This document shows, piece after piece, positions 6,379 through 10,864 of a stretch of DNA of 10,864 nucleotides. Origin of the DNA: DATFGK01 sp046712825 (GTDB taxonomy: Bacteria > Actinomycetota > AC-67); assembly GCA_046712825.1 (NCBI GenBank), contig JBKKCR010000175.1, positions 1-10,864 of the forward strand, written 5' to 3'. Within the stretch, counting starts at the first letter, position 1, and each line of letters starts with the position of its first letter. The position numbers were made by a program, and so were the translations under genes. Under the pieces are notes generated by a model. The model was not told the DNA's origin, searched no databases, and was given only the letters and a program-made list of their open reading frames with translations.

Positions 6379-7145
6379 TAGATGGCGATCCCGCCGTCGA
6401 TCTGGATCACGGTTCCGGTCGTGTAGAGCGACGCGTCCGACGCGAGGTAGATCGCCGCGCCGACGATGTCGGCGGTCTCGCCCCAGCGCCCGAGCGGCAC
6501 GCCTTGAACGGTCGCCGCCGCCACGCTGGGGTCATCGCGCCACAGGTTCGTGTTGAGCGAGGTCTTGACCCAGCCGGGGCAGATCGTGTTGATGCGCACG
6601 TTCGCGTGACCCCACTCGACGGCCAGCGTCTTCCCGAGGTTGATCACGCCGGCCTTGGCCGCGCCGTAGAACGACAGCGTGGGTGACCCTTTGATGCCGG
6701 CGACGGACGACACGTTGATAACCGAGCCCGAGCCGCGCTCGACCATGTGCGCGCCCGCCTTCTGGCAGAACAGGAAGACGCTCTTGAGGTTCAGCGCGAT
6801 CCCCTTGTCCCACCCCTCCTCACGTGTCGTCAGCAGCGGCGCCATGAACCGCGATCCGCCCGCGTTGTTGACCAGGATGTCGATCCCGCCGAGCCGGCCT
6901 AGCGCCGCATCCACACAGCGCGCGACGTCGTCGGTCTTGGTCACGTCGCACGTGATCGGGACGCCCTTGCGTCCGGTCGCCTCGATCTTCCCTGCGAGCT
7001 CCTCGAGCTCGGTCGTGGTGCGCGCCGTGACGGCCACGTCGGCGCCGGCCTCCGCGAATGCGAGCGAGATGGCTGCGCCGATCCCGCGCGAGGCGCCTGT
7101 GACGAGCGCGCGCTTGCCTTCGAGCGAAAAGATCTCGGTTCCCAT
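6378..7145 (-). CDS. SDR-family oxidoreductase (FabG-like), probably NADPH-dependent
   Basis: This 255-residue protein is a classical short-chain dehydrogenase/reductase. It has the cofactor motif TGASRGIG (16-23), NNAG (93-96), and the catalytic S147, Y160 and K164 (SSVAG, then YGAAK). R20 inside the glycine motif and R42 at the end of strand 2 (VTARTTTEL) are residues that favour NADPH in FabG-like enzymes. It should reduce a ketone or oxidise a hydroxyl group. Substrate is not defined, but 3-ketoacyl-CoA, including acetoacetyl-CoA, fits the neighbourhood. It lies 11 bp downstream of the double 3-hydroxyacyl-CoA dehydrogenase and is followed with a one-base overlap by the zinc-ribbon gene, so the three form one operon. 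The start is supported by AAGGAG ending 7 bases before the ATG. Most SDRs act as cytosolic tetramers. Confidence 0.93.
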   Translation of the reverse strand: MGTEIFSLEGKRALVTGASRGIGAAISLAFAEAGADVAVTARTTTELEELAGKIEATGRKGVPITCDVTKTDDVARCVDAALGRLGGIDILVNNAGGSRFMAPLLTTREEGWDKGIALNLKSVFLFCQKAGAHMVERGSGSVINVSSVAGIKGSPTLSFYGAAKAGVINLGKTLAVEWGHANVRINTICPGWVKTSLNTNLWRDDPSVAAATVQGVPLGRWGETADIVGAAIYLASDASLYTTGTVIQIDGGIAI

Positions 7146-7152
7146 CGCGGCG

Positions 7153-7159
7153 CTCCTTA
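7153..7159 (-). promoter_or_regulatory. Shine-Dalgarno of the SDR gene fused to the upstream stop codon
   Basis: On the minus strand, TAAGGAG combines the TAA stop of the 3-hydroxyacyl-CoA dehydrogenase with a full AAGGAG ribosome-binding site, 7 bases before the SDR ATG at 7145. This favours re-initiation and fixes that start. Confidence 0.8.
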
Positions 7160-8926
7160 GTAGGTGTAGAAGCCTCGGCCGGCCTTGCGCCCGAGGTAGC
7201 CGGCGTGGACGAGATGCTCCAGCAGCGGCGCCGGCGCATATCCGGGCTCGCGGAACTCACGGTACAGCGACTGGATGATCTGCAGCGACACATCGAGCCC
7301 CACGATGTCGAGGAGCGCGAACGGCCCCATCGGATGGCCGCACCCGAGCTTCATGGCGTTGTCGATGTCCTCCGCGGTTGCGTAGCCCGACTCCAGCATC
7401 GTGATCGCGTCGTTGAGGTAAGGGAAGAGCAGCGCGTTGACGATGAACCCGGCGCGGTCGGGACAGACGACGCAATGCTTCCCCATCTTCGCGCCGGCGG
7501 CGAAGACGCTGTCGGCGGTCTCGTCGCTCGTTCGGACGGTGCGCACGACCTCGACCAGCTTCATCACCTGCGCGGGATTGAAGAAATGCATCCCGACGAC
7601 CTGCTCGGGCCGTTCCGTCACGGCGGCGAGCGCCACGACCGGAAGCGACGACGTCGTGGAGGCGAGGATCGCGTGCGCTGGAGCGATCTCGTCCAGCGCT
7701 TTGAAGTGCTCGAGCTTGACGTCGAGCTCCTCGGCGATCGCCTCGATGATCAGGTCGCAGTCGGAGAACGCGTCCATCTCGGTCGTTGTTTCGAGCAGCG
7801 CGCGCGTCGCCTCGAGCTTCTCTTGCGTCATCTTGCCGCGCTCGACGGCCTTCGCCAGCGACTTGTCGATCTTGGCCGTCGACTCGCTCGCGCGCTGCTT
7901 CGTGCGCGCCCGAAGGACCACCTTGTACCCGGCTTTGGTTGCCACCTCGGCGATGCCGTTCGCCATCGTCCCCGAGCCGAGCACGCCGATCTTGCGGATG
8001 TGCGCGCCGGCCGTCGCCGGCACCTCACGCCGGTGGTGGCCCGACTCCTTTAGCCGTGGCGAGTCGGCCTCCTCGTACTCGTAGAAGCCGCGACCGGCCT
8101 TGCGGCCGAGGAACCCGGCGGTGACGAATTGCTTGATGAGCGGCGACGGCGCGTAAAGGGTCTCGCGGAACTGGCGGTACATCGCGTCGAGGATCTCGTA
8201 GGTCGAGTCGAGCCCGATCAGGTCGAGCAGCGCCAGCGGCCCCATCGGGTGTCCGCAGCCGAACTGCATCGCGGCGTCGATGTCCTCGCGCGTCGCGAAC
8301 CCCGACTCCACCATCCGCGCGGCGTTGTTGAGGTAGGGGAACAGGAGAAGGTTCGCGATGAAGCCCGCGCGGTCCTGACAGACGACGGGGTTCTTCCCGA
8401 GGGCCTCGGCGAAGGACTTCGTCGTGTCGAGCACCTCGGGGTCGGTGACCACCGTCTTGACGAGCTCGACCAACCCCATCACCGGAGCTGGGTTGAAGAA
8501 GTGGAAACCGACGACGCGGCTCGGACGCCCCGTCTGGACCGCCATCTCGATCACCGGCAGGGAGGAGGTGTTCGTGGCGAGGATGGCGTGATCCGGCAGC
8601 ATCGCGTCCAGGTCCTTGAAGAGCTGCTGCTTGAGCTCGAGCTTCTCGGGGATCGCCTCGACGATCAGGTCCGCTTCTTTGAGCCCCTCGAGGGTCGTCG
8701 AGCCTTTGATGCGCCCGATCGCCGCGTCGCGCTCCTCCGGCGCGAGCTTGCCCTTCTCCACGGCCCGGTCCATCGAGTTCCGGATCCGCGCGAGCCCGGC
8801 CTCGACGGCGTCGTCGGTCACCTCGCGGAAGACGACCGTGTAGCCGGCCCGTGCGCACACCTCGCTGATGCCCGATCCCATCGTTCCACAGCCGACGACG
8901 CCGACCGTCGTGATCTGTTCGCTCAT
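7157..8926 (-). CDS. Tandem double 3-hydroxyacyl-CoA dehydrogenase (3-hydroxybutyryl-CoA dehydrogenase type)
   Basis: At 589 residues this is about twice the length of a normal 3-hydroxybutyryl-CoA dehydrogenase. It is two complete NAD-binding plus C-terminal units: residues ~5-285 and ~309-589, joined by a polar linker. Catalytic residues are kept in both. Copy 1 has H142 and E154 (HFFNPAPVMGLVE) and N192. Copy 2 has H447 and E459 (HFFNPAQVMKLVE) and N497. Both units also hold HPMGPxALLD and LGRKAGRGFY. The reaction is reversible 3-hydroxyacyl-CoA/3-ketoacyl-CoA conversion, acting in beta-oxidation, polyhydroxybutyrate or the ethylmalonyl-CoA pathway. The cofactor sites differ: copy 1 has GCGTMG with acidic E35 ending strand 2, while copy 2 has GSGTMA with A340 and basic R341/K343. 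There is no enoyl-CoA hydratase domain, so it is not FadB. Fusions of this layout exist in other actinobacteria, as far as I recall. GGAGG at 8931-8935 supports the start. It heads a three-gene operon divergent from ethylmalonyl-CoA mutase. Confidence 0.95.
   Translation of the reverse strand: MSEQITTVGVVGCGTMGSGISEVCARAGYTVVFREVTDDAVEAGLARIRNSMDRAVEKGKLAPEERDAAIGRIKGSTTLEGLKEADLIVEAIPEKLELKQQLFKDLDAMLPDHAILATNTSSLPVIEMAVQTGRPSRVVGFHFFNPAPVMGLVELVKTVVTDPEVLDTTKSFAEALGKNPVVCQDRAGFIANLLLFPYLNNAARMVESGFATREDIDAAMQFGCGHPMGPLALLDLIGLDSTYEILDAMYRQFRETLYAPSPLIKQFVTAGFLGRKAGRGFYEYEEADSPRLKESGHHRREVPATAGAHIRKIGVLGSGTMANGIAEVATKAGYKVVLRARTKQRASESTAKIDKSLAKAVERGKMTQEKLEATRALLETTTEMDAFSDCDLIIEAIAEELDVKLEHFKALDEIAPAHAILASTTSSLPVVALAAVTERPEQVVGMHFFNPAQVMKLVEVVRTVRTSDETADSVFAAGAKMGKHCVVCPDRAGFIVNALLFPYLNDAITMLESGYATAEDIDNAMKLGCGHPMGPFALLDIVGLDVSLQIIQSLYREFREPGYAPAPLLEHLVHAGYLGRKAGRGFYTY
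7160..8914 (-). repeat. Ancient in-gene duplication: two 3HCDH units
   Basis: Unit 1 corresponds to about 8914-8072 and unit 2 to about 8002-7160, with a linker of about 23 codons between. Similarity is clear at protein level and still visible in DNA in the most conserved blocks, for example around 8224-8268 versus 7300-7345 (the HPMGP/ALLD region). The units are otherwise well diverged, so the duplication or fusion is old and not an assembly artefact. Confidence 0.9.
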
Positions 8927-9026
8927 CGCTCCTCCGTATCAGATGCCTCGAGGCTCGGGTGGGCGCCTAGTCTCGCACCGGCCCTCCGACGGCCTCAAAC
9001 CGCACGTTCGCTACCATGGCAGCGAG
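8927..9026. promoter_or_regulatory. Divergent promoter region between the dehydrogenase operon and ethylmalonyl-CoA mutase
   Basis: These 100 bp must serve both divergent transcripts. On the minus strand GGAGGAG (8935-8929) is a strong ribosome-binding site for the dehydrogenase. On the plus strand TACCAT (9012-9017) fits TANNNT only 9 bases before the mutase ATG at 9027. If it is used, the mRNA would be almost leaderless, which agrees with the weak Shine-Dalgarno (GCGAG, 9022-9026). No convincing -35 box or operator palindrome was found. Confidence 0.4.
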
Positions 9027-10864
9027 ATGGCGGTGAACCACCCGAAAGACGAGCCCTGGCTCTTCCGGACCTACGCGGGCCACACGAGCGCGAAGGCCTC
9101 GAACGAGCTCTACAAGAAGAACCTGGCCAAGGGCCAAACCGGGCTGTCGGTCGCGTTCGATCTGCCTACACAGACCGGCTACGACGCCGATCACCCGATG
9201 GCTGCGGGTGAGGTAGGCAAGGTGGGCGTCCCGATCGGCAACCTCGGCGACATGCGGGCACTGCTCGACGGGATCCCGCTCGACCAGATGAACACGTCGA
9301 TGACGATCAACGCGACGGCGATGTGGCTCCTGGCCCTCTACATCGCGGTGGCCGACGAGCAGGGCGCGTCGCGCGGGTCGCTGTCGGGGACGACGCAGAA
9401 CGACATCCTCAAGGAGTACCTGTCGCGCGGCACCTACATCTTCCCGCCGGGCCCGTCGATCCGCCTGATCACCGACATGTTCACGTTCTGCGCCGGCGAG
9501 GTCCCGAAGTGGAACCCGATCATCGTTTGCTCGTACCACCTGCAGGAGGCCGGGGCGACGCCGGTCCAAGAGGTGGCGTTCACGCTCGCGAACGCCGTCG
9601 CGGTGCTCGACGCCGTGAAGGCGACCGGCCGAGTGCCGGACGACCAGTTCGCGGCCGTCGTCGGGCGCATCTCGTTCTTCTGCAACGCCGGGATCCGGTT
9701 CGTCGAGGAGACGTGCAAGATGCGCGCGTTCACCGCGTTGTGGGACCGGCTCACGCGTGAGCGCTACGGCGTCGACGATCCTAAGTTCCGGCGGTTCCGG
9801 TACGGCGTCCAGGTGAACTCGCTTGGGCTCGCCGCCTCCCAGCCGGAGAACAATGTCTATCGGATCTTGTTCGAGGCGCTCGCGGTGACGATGTCGAAGG
9901 ACGCGCGGGCTCGCGCCCTGCAGCTGCCGGCGTGGAACGAGGCGCTCGGGCTTCCGCGGCCTTGGGACCAGCAGTGGTCGCTCCGTATCCAGCAGATCCT
10001 CGCCTACGAGACGGATCTCCTCGAATACGAGGACATCCTTCGCGGGAGCGAGGTCGTCGAGGCGAAGACCCTCGAGATCACCGAGGGTGCCTGGGAAGAG
10101 ATGCAGAAGGTGCTCGGGATGGGCGGCGCGGTGGAGGCCATCGAGTACATGAAGTCCGAGCTCGTCGGCTCGCTCGCGCGGCGGCAGCGCGGGATCGAGT
10201 CGGGCGCGATCACCATCGTCGGCGTGAACCGCTACACCGAGACAGAGCCCTCGCCGCTCGACACCGACGAGGCACTGTTCGAGAAGCTCGACCCCGAGGC
10301 CGAGAAGCGCCAGATCGCGAACCTCGAGGAGTGGCGGGCGTCGCGCGACGCCGGCGCCGCAGCCAAGGCGCTCGACACGCTGCGGGCCGCCGCTCTCGGC
10401 GACCAGAACCTCGTCGCGGTATCGATCGAGGCGGCGCGCGCCGGCGTTACGACCGGCGAGTGGGCCGACGCGCTCCGCGAGGCGTTCGGCGAGTTCCGGG
10501 CGCCGACCGGTGTTGGTCAGGCCGCGCTGACGCGCAACGGCCACGAGGCGCTGGAGCAGGTCCGCGCCAAGGTCGCGGACGTCGCCAAACGGATCGGCGC
10601 GACGCGCCTCCGGATGCTCGTCGGCAAGCCGGGCCTCGACGGCCACTCCAACGGCGCCGAGCAGGTCGCCGTCCGAGCGCGCGACGCCGGCTTCGAGGTC
10701 GTCTATCAAGGCATCCGGCTCTCGCCCGAGGCGATCGCCCGGGCCGCCGCCGAGGAGGACGTCCACGTCGTCGGTCTGTCGATCCTCTCGGGCGCTCATG
10801 CGCTGCTGGTGCCGGACGTGCTCGACCGGATGCGCGCGCACGGCGTCGACCCGGCCAAGGTTCC
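9027..10864 (+). CDS. ecm: Ethylmalonyl-CoA mutase, adenosylcobalamin-dependent (3' end beyond window)
   Basis: 612 codons are present and the frame is open to the right edge. Roughly 50-70 C-terminal residues, completing the B12 domain, should be missing. The enzyme (also called MeaA) converts (2R)-ethylmalonyl-CoA to (2S)-methylsuccinyl-CoA. The N-terminus is short and begins PWLFRTYAGH, lacking the long leader of methylmalonyl-CoA mutase. It then follows the mutase barrel: FDLPTQTGYDADHP (44-57), STSMTINATAMW-type strand, GTTQNDILKEYLSRGT, and SYHLQEAGATPVQE with H171. RPWDQQWSLRIQQILAYE and FRAPTGVGQ match MeaA-type proteins as I remember them. The cobalamin domain has D538-G-H540-S-N-G543 and SILSGAH (585-591), the ligand and nucleotide-tail motifs. 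It is divergent from the dehydrogenase operon. Crotonyl-CoA carboxylase/reductase is the expected partner gene nearby. Methylmalonyl- and isobutyryl-CoA mutase are less likely alternatives. Confidence 0.94.
   Translation, partial: MAVNHPKDEPWLFRTYAGHTSAKASNELYKKNLAKGQTGLSVAFDLPTQTGYDADHPMAAGEVGKVGVPIGNLGDMRALLDGIPLDQMNTSMTINATAMWLLALYIAVADEQGASRGSLSGTTQNDILKEYLSRGTYIFPPGPSIRLITDMFTFCAGEVPKWNPIIVCSYHLQEAGATPVQEVAFTLANAVAVLDAVKATGRVPDDQFAAVVGRISFFCNAGIRFVEETCKMRAFTALWDRLTRERYGVDDPKFRRFRYGVQVNSLGLAASQPENNVYRILFEALAVTMSKDARARALQLPAWNEALGLPRPWDQQWSLRIQQILAYETDLLEYEDILRGSEVVEAKTLEITEGAWEEMQKVLGMGGAVEAIEYMKSELVGSLARRQRGIESGAITIVGVNRYTETEPSPLDTDEALFEKLDPEAEKRQIANLEEWRASRDAGAAAKALDTLRAAALGDQNLVAVSIEAARAGVTTGEWADALREAFGEFRAPTGVGQAALTRNGHEALEQVRAKVADVAKRIGATRLRMLVGKPGLDGHSNGAEQVAVRARDAGFEVVYQGIRLSPEAIARAAAEEDVHVVGLSILSGAHALLVPDVLDRMRAHGVDPAKV

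Noticed and set aside
7157..8926. FadB-type multifunctional beta-oxidation enzyme
   Set aside because: There is no crotonase (enoyl-CoA hydratase) domain. Both halves are 3-hydroxyacyl-CoA dehydrogenase units.
9016..9036. ATG at 9016 as the mutase start
   Set aside because: It is in another frame and meets a stop after six codons. The in-frame ATG at 9027 leads into the conserved region.
8967..10841. 624-codon open frame on the minus strand opposite the mutase
   Set aside because: It is antisense to a strongly conserved ethylmalonyl-CoA mutase. Its translation is Arg/Asp/Leu-rich with no domain, as expected for a shadow frame in GC-rich DNA.
9027..10864. Methylmalonyl-CoA mutase large subunit
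   Set aside because: The short N-terminus, PWLFRTYAGH start and linker motifs fit the ethylmalonyl-CoA mutase group better.
1..10864. tRNA, rRNA, CRISPR array, insertion sequence or defence system
   Set aside because: No cloverleaf, spaced direct repeats, transposase or terminal inverted repeats were seen. Nearly all bases are covered by metabolic or envelope genes.

Overview
The window is a gene-dense, very GC-rich stretch (roughly two-thirds or more G+C by eye). Its codons end almost always in G or C. It encodes ten proteins, with almost no non-coding DNA and no RNA gene, insertion sequence or CRISPR array that I can see. Four features point to an actinobacterium or a close uncultured relative: an acyl-CoA carboxylase beta subunit followed by a tiny epsilon-like subunit, a tandem double-domain 3-hydroxyacyl-CoA dehydrogenase, a small CxxC/HWHxxCW zinc-ribbon protein, and an adenosylcobalamin mutase of the ethylmalonyl-CoA type. 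I cannot place it more closely from sequence alone.

Layout. (1) Positions 1-1840, minus strand: a GT4-family glycosyltransferase and, overlapping its stop by 4 bases, a SAM-dependent methyltransferase that runs off the left edge. (2) A 68-bp divergent gap. (3) Positions 1909-6109, plus strand: a polytopic LPG-synthase-TM/flippase-like membrane protein, the acyl-CoA carboxylase carboxyltransferase (beta) subunit, an epsilon-like small subunit, and a CaiB/BaiF-type (class III) CoA-transferase. (4) Positions 6106-8926, minus strand: a tight operon transcribed as double 3-hydroxyacyl-CoA dehydrogenase, SDR oxidoreductase, zinc-ribbon protein. It converges on the CoA-transferase with interleaved stop codons. 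(5) A 100-bp divergent gap. (6) From 9027, plus strand: ethylmalonyl-CoA mutase, cut by the right edge.

How the genes may work together. The right-hand 8 kb is acyl-CoA chemistry. Ethylmalonyl-CoA mutase is diagnostic of the ethylmalonyl-CoA pathway (acetyl-CoA assimilation and supply of branched C4/C5 acyl-CoAs). A 3-hydroxybutyryl-CoA-type dehydrogenase and an NADPH-type SDR could supply reduced C4-CoA units, and an acetyl/propionyl-type carboxylase would handle the propionyl-CoA the pathway releases. The hallmark partner, crotonyl-CoA carboxylase/reductase, is not in the window. The left part looks like envelope glycoconjugate synthesis. These links come from gene order and family knowledge, not from direct demonstration.

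I see no wholly new system. The points most worth a second look are the diverged cofactor fingerprints of the two dehydrogenase halves, the valine at the presumed substrate-determining position of the carboxylase, the epsilon-like subunit, and the zinc-ribbon protein locked into the dehydrogenase operon.
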